64,000 bases of DNA, taken from positions 21,338,826 to 21,402,825 of the forward strand of contig NC_092561.1 of the NCBI RefSeq assembly GCF_037975245.1, read 5' to 3'. The notes under the pieces were generated by a model. The model was not told the origin of the DNA. It saw only the letters and a program-made list of their open reading frames with translations, and did no database searches. This stretch comes from Apostichopus japonicus. Taxonomy: Eukaryota; Echinodermata; Holothuroidea; Aspidochirotida; Stichopodidae. The position numbers and the translations under genes are program-made. The stretch's first letter is position 1; each line of letters begins with the position of its first letter. This document shows, piece by piece, positions 1-10,580 of this stretch.

Positions 1-171
1 AAACAATCCCAGAAGTAAGCCTGATGCCAGAGAACTCTCATGTGAAGTTTTTTGAGAAATATGTCTATTTGGTAATGTAAAAGATGATCGCTTTCCGCGC
101 AGGCCGGCCAATGAGGGGCAAATTAACATGAGCATGGCAAGCCAATACACGTAGCTCACTGTACAGAACCT

Positions 172-524
172 TTAAAGGGTGTGAAGACTCGCGCAAAAAG
201 AAACGTCCGGTAATCTGACCTAGTTTCGATTGAGGTTTAACAGAAGTGTTAGACACCACCATCGATCCCAGAAAGTACACACACAGCTTGCTACCCTCGG
301 TAATTAGACACTAGTGTACACTGAGTCAGTATACATATACAGCTGCGGTCAATACGCACAGCACAGTGTATAAACGATACAGCAATGGACATCTCAGGTC
401 CAGCTAAAGATTACAAGGTATCACGTTTCATAGCGACACGAACAAAACGTCACTTGCAAGCAACAGAAAGTTAACTTTTTCAGATGGCCGCACACGGTTT
501 GGGCCGAGTCTTCAATGCCTTTAA
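172..524 (-). mobile_element. TTAA-flanked MITE, copy 1
   Basis: About 350-bp repeat, also present at 52024-52396 and 60315-60688 in the opposite orientation. The ends form terminal inverted repeats: in the other copies the left end reads TTAAAGGCATTGAAGACTCG and the right end is the complement of TTAAAGGGTGTGAAGACTCG. TTAA occurs at both outer ends of all three copies, as expected for target duplications of piggyBac-like or other TTAA-specific transposons (family knowledge). It has no transposase ORF, so it is non-autonomous. A 71-codon frame inside it is incidental. Confidence 0.8.
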
Positions 525-1525
525 GCGCCAGATTCAGCTAAACTTTTTACTTAACCATTAAGACTGGGCCGGGTTGAGACTGCGGGAGCAGATGAGCGGG
601 AGCAGGAGCAGAGCGGGAGCAGAAGAAGTAAAATGAAAGAGTAACAGTTTTCTTCAGTTGCATTGCTAACCTGTTGAATGTAAGCATAATCAAAATCTCA
701 TACTTTGTTTTAATTTGATGTACAAATTAGTCAATTGAACTTTATGCCAGATTCTGAAGCAAAAGAGACAGATCCCTTGACATCAATAAAAACTGGAAGT
801 CAACAGTGAGTTCCTTTACTGGTGTGACGTTTGAACATGATTAACAACATGATTAAATAAAAGAAGAATATTTTACCAAACATTGGAACATTTTAGCACT
901 GCGCCCTGGCTCCGCCCCCCCCATCCCACCACTTTTTGAATGTACCACCTAGAAATTTTAGCAACTGACATGTGATCTGAACAGAGATTATGGGTATTGA
1001 GTAACTCATCATTAGTCATGGCTGAGAATGGTACTACGTGCAATTGAACTTTAAATGTAAACTTTAAACCTTTAAAATGTAAGCTTTAAATTATGAGAAA
1101 CCACTTATAATGTGCTTATTTTACAGAAGGGAATATTACTCAACCCATATTGTTAACATGTAGTGTGATATTGAAATCCTTCAATATGGTAGATTTCAAC
1201 CCTACTTGCCCACCACAAATCATTCATTTACCCCCCCCCCCCCCCCCCAGTATAGAGCAAGTTGTAGAGGGTAACCCTTTTAAATCCAAAAAGACAATCC
1301 AAGTGACATTCATTCGGTCATGTTTTTGTTATGACTTTAATATTTTAATCTTAATACTGTAATTTATGTATTATACTGTCATACGTGATCACTAAGTTAG
1401 CTGAAAACATGTGATAATCATTATTCTTATCATATTGATTGGCCGTGGTTGTGTGCATCTTTAGAGGTAAAGTTGAGAATTTTGGTCAGCTTTCCCAAGT
1501 CTAACACCCTCTGCTTTGTTTTCAG
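525..1525. other. Unassigned sequence upstream of the zinc-finger gene
   Basis: No convincing coding exon. It contains a purine-rich GAGCGGGAGCAG-type stretch near 585-630 and a long C homopolymer at 1231-1248. Upstream (5') exons of the following gene may lie here but I could not support any. Confidence 0.4.
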
Positions 1526-1621
1526 ATGGTTCAGTGTGAATTTGATGTTATTTTCACTATTTGTATAGTTATAAACTAAATCAATGTATCCTCTTTATCC
1601 ATGGTGTTTTATTTTTCTTAG

Positions 1622-3265
1622 TATCATTCATTAAGGAACAATGGACCTCTGGTGCATTGGAGAAGACTGTACTGGAGGAGGTGGAGAGGGTCCAGTCGGC
1701 TGGCTTCCCCCGTGGAGCAGGGGGCTTCTCCGCCTTCCACATGGAGATGGTGGACTCGGCCTTGGCCAGATATGGGAGCAGGCGGTCCACTGCCCTTATC
1801 GACGAGGGAGTGCGGCTGTGGCTGTCGCTGACGATGGCAGAGGGCCGTCTGTGGTCGTCGCAGCTCCTGCACTACCGGGCCAAGGCCGACATCATCACCT
1901 TCGTGGGAGCACGGCTGATGGGTCAGTTTATCGGTATGTGAGATATCACTTTACATTGACTTACCTTCTGTAGCTGAAAGATGCTAGTTATTGATTGATT
2001 GATTTTTTTTGGGGAGGGGGGAGGGGGGACAGGGCAAAAAGGGTGGGTCAATTGTAGGTTGGGGAGGGAGGGTGAAGATGATGTTAAATGTTCAGTTAAA
2101 AGGGTAAAGTGTCTTTGTTTTGGTCATGTTCCTATGATAGTGTCATGGGTAGAGAGCACATCTAATTAACCAGCCAATTCAGGGCATACATCCCTCCCTT
2201 TAACCATCCAGATATTCAAAGTTTTGTAGGATATCAATAACCATAGTGGATTATCTTTCGATGAAGGTGAAACTTACATTGTTTTGACTCAGCATATGAT
2301 AGATCAGAAAATGTTAACCTTACTTTTCTTTCTCTTTTTTTCCACAGAAAGACGCAGGGTAAGTTACAAGATTTGGTGGTGACGGGGCAGCCAGTGTGGG
2401 AAGAAAACTAAGGAATTCACAAAATAAAAGCAGTTTTGAAGAAAACATTATACAGATTATATCTGTCTAGAAATTCTGATATTCATCCTGCCGCAGGATT
2501 TATTCTGTTGGATAAATTCGGTTTTGTTGTTCCTTTGTCTTAACATTATACAACATCTCGATGAATATTTTATCACACATTACGTACCTTAATTCTTCCC
2601 TTTCTTGTTTCAGAAAAAAATGCTATTTTTCTTTCAGTTAATGGAATGAAATTTTATTATGTTACTGGAAAGAGGGAGCGACAGCTCTCAAACGTCCTAC
2701 GAAGACGAAGACGAATACGAAGACGATGACGAAGACGAAGACGATGATGATGACAATGACAAAGACGAAGTTGAGGACTCGGAGGAGGAACAAAAGACAG
2801 AGGTCTCAGACGGTCTCACCATCATTGAAGATGACACGGACTTACCAGTGAGTGCCCTTTTTTAACTTTAGCCGAGTCAGGCACCATTTGTATTTAAATC
2901 TGAAAACAAAAGTTAATGTAAAATGATATGTTATACATAGTTCAGGTGCATAGTCAGTTTCTTGATTGGGGGAGGGGGCCATTCGGACTGACAAGCTTCC
3001 TAATCTCATCCATGAATGGTATCATTCACAGACAGGCTGTGTCGTCGGTGAGAGACCGTTTGAGGACCGGACGATAGAAGATATAGAAAATGACAGAGTA
3101 AGTAAAATGAAAGAGTGATATTTTTCTTCAATTGTATTGCTTTATATATATTTAGGTATATATATATATTTATATATTTTTTAAATTTTTTAAAATATTT
3201 ATTTATATATTTTATAAGTTTATTTAAATATATATATATATTTATATATATCTATATATATAAAC

Positions 3266-3304
<39 letters not shown>

Positions 3305-6300
3305 CATATATAAATGTGTGTGTGTGTCATAAGACGTAAGACGTAGCTATTAAAAACTGTCGTTATCACTCAAATTTGTCTTCATAATCTGAATAGATTT
3401 CAAAATTGTTAGCTATTCCACATTGTTCCCCTTCCAGGCGATGGACATACTGAAGAGTCTGGGGACGGAGGCCGCAGAGTCCGACACTTCCAGGCCTCTT
3501 TTCAGCGACCACGAATCGGTACTTAGCACACATTTGCCTTACTCATAAGGGTATGGGCCATTTCAGTTGGTAGGGTGGAGGGGTCAAAAACAGCTATGTC
3601 AGAATCTTGGCTGATTCTCACATTCCATGCCAATACGTTCAGAATAACCAAATATCTGGCTAATAAAAATATCATTTATATATATATATTCTTTGCACAT
3701 TTATATTCCTCAGGTTGATGAGCTGGAAGTGAAGGAAGAGAGAAATGACCGGGACGATGCGGCGATGGAACAAGACCGGGATGGCGATGACGAATGGACA
3801 GGAGGAGAGGACAGGGATGGGGATGACGAGGGGACAGGAGGAGAGGACAGGGATGGGGATGACGAGGGGACAGGAGGAGAGGACAGGGATGGGGATGACA
3901 AAGGACCGGACGTGGACAGGGATGGGGATGACGAGGGGACAGGACTAGCTAGCCGGGCGAAACGTCCTCGCCTTGGGGAACCGGTAAATATAATTCATTC
4001 ATTTACCTTTATGCTACTTTGATTTCCTGCTGAATAAACATTTCTCTTTCATTTTAAACACAGAAACGGAAACCAAGGCAATGTCCTCTTTGTGAGGGTA
4101 TGTTCGTCCGGCTGGCGACGCACCTGAAGGACAGCCACAACGTGGCCATGAACAGGGACAACCGACTCCTGAACCAAGCCCGCACCCAGTAAGTCTTTTT
4201 ATCGACACAAGTTGGTTCAAATTTTATCCTTGCTTATGTCGAGGTGTAGTATTTGAACAAATATCAGCTGATGTAGGAGACGTGAAAAGTAATTGTAACA
4301 CTGCAAATGAATAACTGGATATGTATGTGCATCGGTCTGGCTTCTTCACAAATCATAAATCAATAGACACACTATTTAAGTGAGTGCATTTTTACTTTCA
4401 ACAGAAAAGTCCAAAGGAGTGGGAAGGGAAAGGGGGCAGAAGGGAGGACCCTCCGTGATTGTCCGGTCCCTGGCTGCCCGTCAACGGCACTCCTGAGGAT
4501 CGACCAGCACCTCAGGAGGTGCCATGGTTTCGAAGTAAGTGTCCACTATTCCAATCCATCTGCTTTTTGCAAACGTTATTTCGTATTAGTGACTTCACTA
4601 ATTGTCTTTAAAATTCTGTAATATGCAAATGAGATACCAAAACAAACAGAAAGGTTGGTACCACTTCATCTTTGAATTAGTAGGCTCCACGGTCTAAAAC
4701 AGCATCGGACTCACCATACTTTCTCGGGAGGGGTCTTGAATACATTACAACTGAAATGGGGAAGACTAACCTACTCCCCTTCAACAGGCTTCCAGTCCAT
4801 GATAGGGGGAATGAAACCATGTGTAAATTCAAGAGGGAAAGGATCCTGCCCATCATCTCATCGTTTCCCGCCAAAATTTTTTGTCTGTTCTTTGCCATTC
4901 ATGAAGGTCGCAAGTTCCACAATTGTCGGCTACATGCCAGAAGTTCCACAATTGCTGGCCACAGGGTCAAAGGTTCCAAGCATTAGCAAGTCGGGTGAGC
5001 ATTATTAAGTATTGTTATACATGACATTGTAATACATGCTTTCCTGTTTTTCTTTTTCTCAGAAATCCAGCCAAGAATATATGCTTTGGCTGGCGGCAGC
5101 CAGGGCTACCGTGCCGGAAACTGACCCCCCTTCCCCCGAGAAAGCAAAGCCTTCGGCCCACTCAAAAATTCCTAAGAAGTTGGATGACAAGGCGGTTTTA
5201 GGTATAAACTACATGCTACGATATTCTTTGTTATCCATCCTACCATGCAGGTATTCACACAATGCGAAAGTATCACATATTAATGTTATTGTGAGATACT
5301 GATGAGCTGCGCTTTTAAGGGTAGATATGTCCATACAGCAAGCATTATTTCTTTTTACAAAAGATTTTTGACAGCAATAAATATATCTTCGTACGAATGT
5401 CTTGTTTACAGGCCCTCCTATTCTAATTATGAGTTAACTTTTCTTGTTACACAGACAGGTTCCTGAGCTACGAGGCCGCCATGGTTGGGGGTACTGGCCC
5501 CAACCTAAAGCAGGCAGAGCAGCACCGCCGGCAAGTGGAGATACTGCTCCAGAGACTGGAGGTTAATTCCATTGCCGGTCTGGTCGACCCGCTGTCAGTA
5601 CAGAGGTAGGTCTTATCCGGTTTAATTATGGCCACAGTTTGAGTCGAAAATTCGAATACAACACTAGATTTTCTCGAATTGTCAGAAATATGTTATATAG
5701 TGGCTCACCTATGCCGTCCAAACATCAAGATAAAAACTCAAGAAGGGATGAAAGTTGGAAACATTCACAGCAAATCCAGATATGTATCACCTCACTGTCG
5801 TTGTAAAGGCCAGTTTACTGTCACGAAGAAGTGTGAAAACATAATTTGTTAATTTCAGTATAATTGATAGAAATGTATTCGACCAAATGCTCTAACACCA
5901 TTCCAAAGTATCGATTCGTTCTTCTCTTACGCATACGTATCTTTTCATATTTTTTTCTAACTCAGGACTGCAAATCTTCTCCGGGAAGACAAGAAGGCAG
6001 TCGCTTCCTCAGACTAAACGAGGCTGTGTCCAGGTCCGCCGGTGTAAAGCCCAAGGCCGCAAAGCGGACGGACCTGGCGGCAGAGCAGTTTCAGGTAGCC
6101 TTGCGCCCGGAGATAGATCGCCATGGCAGGAAAATTGCAAGCCAGATCAAAGGTAAGTTCCCTTCATATCTCTTACTTTGGGAACGAGGCTCCATATGTC
6201 ATATTGGGCAGACCGTTCAGTCAATCTCAAATTTTCTGCACCCCCCACCTTCTCTTCTGTTGGTGGCAGGTGAAATCTTAGGGGGGTTAAGAATTTTTGC

Positions 6301-7972
6301 AAAACATTATATATTTTTAACAAATAAGTGGATGTATACCTTGAATAATCTTGATGAATTAAATTTTGGAAAACCCCTTTTGCATGCTCCTTAGGAAAAG
6401 CTGTTCCCCCTCCAGCCTCTCTGAGTGGGGCAAATCTTAGCATGATAGCAAATGGAATGAAAAAAATGATGGGCGTCTCAATATTGAACTTCCTTTTCTC
6501 TTACACAGACACGCACTCAGCAACAACGAGCCACCCCAGCTGCCAAATTTTCAGATGTTGCCGGCCCCTCTGGACTTCCGCGGGTAGGTTTGTCATATTT
6601 CTGATCCTATTTTTCACAATGTCGTGTATTACGTTGATCGAGACTGTTTTTGTTAAGCCAGACGAGATCAAAAGTTCAACCCTATTGCTTTTATGTGGAA
6701 TAATCTTGCCCTTGAAATTCATGCAGGCACGTCACTACGATAAAACTTGCCGAGCATTTTACACTTGCTGAAAGGGGTCTTGCGCCACTGAATCTTCGAT
6801 ACTTGTAGTTCGACTCAACAGATTGACATGTAAATATTGGCGTTATAATCTCTGACTCGTTGTTGGTTTTCCTTGATTACAGCCGACTCCTTCAGCCTCT
6901 CACCCAGGAACTCCTCCCAAGCGGCAGATGTCTTCAGATGAAGACGAACTGCCAGAGGTAATTTTTTATCTTCATAACCCCCTGAGATTGACAGGACTGA
7001 CACAACCAAAGCCTTAAGAGGTCAATTATGTTACATTAATCCATTAATGGTCCTGTCACGTGTCATTGCCACGACCGAAATATAAAAAAAAGTGCACACT
7101 GACAAAATATGTTTAACATACACTTAAATGATATATGTACATACTGAATGTATCCTTTCTTAGAAAGCCACATTCTTAACGACTCTTTTTACGTTTCTAT
7201 TTATTTTCTAGTTTGTTCCGCCAACGCCCCTAAGGAGACTGGTAAGTAAAAGTTTCAAGTATATGTACATCAGTATAAAAAGATATGACATATCAAAATA
7301 GGAGTCAAAAGCAAATTCACTGAAATAAATTGAGATATAAGTTAGAGCTAGGATTGACAATGACTGAAATTTGTTTAACCGCACCGTGAATACAAAAACC
7401 CTATAGACAAACCAATTCGAGTGTCGAGTAGTTCTCGATCTGGATGCATTGGCCCTATTTCTCACATTGTACGTAGTCTTTGGAGACGTTATTTCACCTC
7501 GGGCTCGTTGCTGAATGGGTGTACTTTGTTAGCTCTGTCAAGTTTCTTAGCTTCCCTTTCAAATTCATCTTTAGTCTCATTGCTAACCCTTGCTTAATAA
7601 TGATATTTAAATCCCAATATCATAATGCTACCTCTGATTTGAAGCTACAAGGATTAATATACTAATTTAATCTGTATTTTTTTCTTTTCAGCCCACTTAC
7701 ACCACTGATGTCGAGGATGCACCTCCAGTTGCTGCACCGCCCACTCGAGTCAGGGCCTTATATTTCAGGACTCCGATGTATCTATGCTGCTACATCTCTA
7801 TCGAGAAACTGTAAAAAAATCGAATAAAAAAATCACGAAAAAAGATGTAGTTAGAAAGATGCATCGGGAGAATGCCCACCTGGCCGGATGGACGGTGCAG
7901 CAGCTTTATGACAAGCTCAGGAAGCTCCTCGAAAAGGAAGAGGACAAGAACTTCCATGGCGATCCTAAATAG
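1622..7972 (+). CDS. Uncharacterised multi-exon protein with two C2H2-like zinc fingers and acidic repeats
   Basis: I do not recognise this gene. Predicted coding exons, from reading frame plus GT/AG sites, are 1622-1933, 2348-2358, ~2675-2847, 3032-3097, 3438-3518, 3714-3983, 4064-4188, 4405-4534, 5063-5201, 5455-5605, 6013-6152, 6509-6583, 6883-6957, 7212-7241 and 7692 or 7769-7972. The first exon encodes a novel ~100-aa domain (KEQWTSGALEKTVLEEVE...LHYRAKADIITFVGARL). Exons 3 to 6 are acidic, including a D/E tract and a 12-aa repeat (DRDGDDEGTGGE). Exon 4064-4188 carries CPLC-x9-H-x4-H and exon 4405-4534 carries C-x4-C-x10-H-x4-H, two zinc-finger-like motifs. Exons 5063-5605 encode a helical segment (RFLSYEAAMVGGTGPNLKQA, QHRRQVEILLQRLE) loosely like the helical N-domain of tyrosine recombinases; that is inference only. 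Proline-rich and lysine-rich C-terminal exons follow. Frames join cleanly from 3032 to 5605. The joins around 2675, 5966/6013, 6152/6509 and 7692/7769 are uncertain, so I may have missed a small exon, or the gene may be alternatively spliced or mildly degenerate. A possible 5' exon (MVQCEFDVIFTI, 1527-1563) is in phase but would leave an intron of only about 58 bp. Confidence 0.65.
3115..3325. repeat. TA-rich microsatellite in intron
   Basis: Imperfect (TA)n/(TATATT)n tract followed by a short GT run at 3318-3327, within the intron after the exon ending at 3097. The open frame across it is simple-sequence artefact. Confidence 0.85.
3765..3944 (+). repeat. Coding minisatellite (36-bp / 12-aa unit)
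   Basis: Inside exon 3714-3983 a 36-bp unit repeats about five times in frame, encoding DRDGDDEWTGGE, DRDGDDEGTGGE (twice), then diverged DRDGDDKGPDV and DRDGDDEGTG. The middle units are almost identical at the nucleotide level (GACAGGGATGGGGATGACGA), which suggests recent unit duplication. It gives the protein a strongly acidic, probably disordered segment. Confidence 0.8.
4730..4990 (+). repeat. Diverged copy of the ~380-bp dispersed repeat
   Basis: Shares with 9205-9590 and 10075-10450 the order: a GAATGAAACCA..GTGTAAATTCAA block, then a GGTCC/AAAGTTCCACAATTGT doublet. It is more diverged and truncated, and lies in the intron between 4534 and 5063 of the zinc-finger gene. The two ORFs across it are shadows. 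Confidence 0.6.
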
Positions 7973-9200
7973 GTAGGTTAGCGAATGTTCCTTTGCACAA
8001 CACTAAAAAGTTATTATTACTATTTCAAGCTGTCACTCAACTACAGGGATGGGTGTCGGTGTGGCAATCTAATGTTTGTTTGTTTTGCTTACAGATGCCC
8101 CCATGTATTCTTAATGAACTGTTGTACTCCCCACCCCCTCCCCTTTGAAATGTATGGTGCTGCTTAAGGTTTGCATTGCCTACTCTGTCTTCCAATACAT
8201 CCACAATGAAGTAGTATCATGGCCCTCTAACTCCATAACATTTTCTTGCATTTTGTTTTTGCAGGACTCAACAAACTCTGAGGCACCAAGGATCGGATTG
8301 GAAGTCCTCTTCCTTTTGGAGGAGGGGGGATAGTGGGGAGCTTGCATATTTCAATCTCCACCGCGGGGGCAGGGGGTTGTTAATTTTAATAATGGTACAT
8401 TATAACCTATCTGATTCTACATGGTTTATTTATGGGTGTGATGATTATGCTGTTCACGCTATTAGTACATTGTTAAATATTATAATTGAGAAATTCACTC
8501 TCTTCACCACAGGGTGGTGGGCAGGTGCAGAGGGTTGTGAATCTGATTCTACATGGTTGATTTGTTGGTGTAATGTTCATGCTGTTCACACTGTTTGTAC
8601 ATAATACTTTATTTTATTATCATGCTGTGGTGACGATAATTAAATAACTTATTATATATTAATAACTATTTATGATGTATATTTAAATTAAGCAACATTC
8701 ACAACCAACTGGAGTTGTTTCAATAACATTATCTGTATAAACATTTCTAGCTTTTTATTTTTATTAGCTTTTTTATGTATTATAATATATTTACCATCGA
8801 AAAGATTGAGTTTGTCTTATTATTGGTATTTCATAGTCTTTTCATTCACTACTTTGTGAGCACTAATAGGTCTCTCTGAGCAAGATGGCACCATATTTTG
8901 TCAGCAGCTAGATTAGTCGACTTGGGCCCCAATATGTTCTCTTTGCCTTACCCACCCTCACCCTATTACCCATATCCCCTTAGTATAAATGTTGGTGGGA
9001 TCACTGGTTTAAATCTAGCATCAGTGGGTTGGGAGGGGCACCCTTATCTAGCTGCCTGGGCCCTACAATCCTACCCCCACCCACCCCACCACCAACCCCC
9101 TCCCTCATTATATGCTGCGTTCGCAGGATGGGGTGCAGTTTTAATCTTTTTCATTTTGAGGAGAACTGATATACCAAGGCCTTCAATAACCTCTACCCTT
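7973..9200. other. 3' flank of the zinc-finger gene, no gene seen
   Basis: Follows the TAG stop ending at 7972. AT-rich, with no coding exon I can support. Two partially similar blocks (ATCTGATTCTACATGGTTTAT near 8409 and ATCTGATTCTACATGGTTGAT near 8540) are a short local duplication. It may include the 3'UTR. Confidence 0.4.
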
Positions 9201-9204
9201 GTAG

Positions 9205-9590
9205 TGGTCAATGATAAGGGTGAATGAAACCAACGTGTAAATTCAATACGAAATGGATTCTACCGCACCCTCTCTACATTTCCCGTCTAAAAGCGAGGGT
9301 CCAAAGTTCCACAATTGTCGACCACAGAGCCAAAAGTTCCACAATTGTTGGCTGGTCGATTTGTGTCACAGAATGTGCATTGTATTATCACGGCAACCCC
9401 CAGCCCCCGCTAATATCTGTATTGATACTAAATTAAGCTTCCAAAATATGTGCCCGTCTTCCACACCTATCATTTTGTCCAATTAAAAGAAATTGTATAT
9501 TTATATACATTTAGCTAGCCCGTAGGAGCCTTGCCAAGCAAGCTTTTTCACCCTATCATCACCAGCCCCTGCTTGTATGATGTGTTCTGC
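9205..9590 (+). repeat. ~380-bp dispersed repeat, copy A
   Basis: Nearly the same sequence recurs at 10075-10450. Shared blocks in order include TCAATGATAAGGGTG, AAATTCAATACGAA, two copies of AAAGTTCCACAATTGTTGGC-like text, GGCAACCCCCAGCCCCCGCT, and AAGCAAGCTTTTTCA. Short open frames across it are conserved only by sequence identity and do not resemble a protein family I know. Confidence 0.75.
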
Positions 9591-10074
9591 GTATGAGTGT
9601 GTGTATACTGATCCTACAAAATTAAGATATGTTTTAGAACTTTTGGTGTATCATCAAACGATAAAGGGGGATCTATACTCAACTTACACGTAGGTATGGA
9701 GTATATGATGTAAATAAGACGAGCTCTTTCCTTCTTCATGAGTGTAATGAGAAGGGGCAGGTGGAAATCCACCCCTACAGGATTTGCTTTAGGGATAGAG
9801 AAGCGCATACACCCCCTCCCGGTGATTGTGCTGTTTAGCTCACAAGCACTCTAGCCACCGGGTTCCTAATCCTACTGAGCCACCGCTCCCCACATTACTT
9901 TGATTGCAGGGTTTGGTGCTTCTTTTTTTCTTTTCTTTCTTGCAAAGGGAGGGGTCGGGAATGGCTTTCAGTCATGTTGGGATTAAAAAGAAGAATATAA
10001 AAACACGTAAGAGATTAGGCAAAGACTAATCTACCGCCCCTCGGTAGGCTATACCCTTTAAGTAGTCCTTCCAG
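9590..10074. other. Spacer between repeat copies
   Basis: No gene seen. It includes a C-rich segment near 9800-9895 and a T/C-rich tract at 9923-9940. Confidence 0.4.
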
Positions 10075-10450
10075 TCAATGATAAGGGTGTATGAAATCGA
10101 CGTGTCAATTCAATACGAAAAGGATTCTGCCGCACCCGCAATACATTTCCCCGCCTAAAAGCGAAGGTCCGAAGTTCCACAATTGTTGGCCACAGAGCCA
10201 AAAGTTCCACAATTGTTGGCTGGTCAATTTGTGTCGCAGAATATGCATTGTATGTTCACGGCAACCCCCAGCCCCCGCTTACATCTGTATTGATGCTAAG
10301 CTTCCAACATATGTGCCCGTCTTCCACGGCCTATCAGTTTGTTCAATTAAAAGAAATTGTATTTTTATATGCATTGAGCTTGCCCACAGGAACCTTGTCA
10401 AGCAAGCTTTTTCATCCTATAATCATCAGCCCCCGCTTGTATGATGTGTT
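10075..10450 (+). repeat. ~380-bp dispersed repeat, copy B
   Basis: Direct-orientation partner of 9205-9590, offset by about 870 bp. Substitutions and small indels are spread evenly, so the duplication is not very recent. Function unknown. Confidence 0.75.
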
Positions 10451-10464
10451 CCCTTACCGAAATC

Positions 10465-10580
10465 CCATATCTGGGCCAGATACAACTTTATCTGGTTGAT
10501 ATAAAGAAAATCCAGATAATCCAGTTATATCTGGCTCTATATATGGCCAGATAAATCTTTATCTGCATATCTGGAATAAC
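10465..10580. repeat. Clustered ATCTGG/CCAGAT inverted motifs
   Basis: Within ~110 bp the hexamer ATCTGG or its complement CCAGAT appears about nine times in both orientations (for example CATATCTGGGCCAGATA, TTATCTGG, TCCAGATAATCCAG, TATATCTGGC, GGCCAGATAA, TATCTGCATATCTGG). Several small hairpins are possible. It may be the remains of a short-TIR element. Confidence 0.6.

Noticed and set aside
1641-1973. Alternative 110-aa frame and two minus-strand frames over the first exon
   Set aside because: GC-rich shadow frames; the frame 1622-1933 fits splice signals and has ordinary protein composition.
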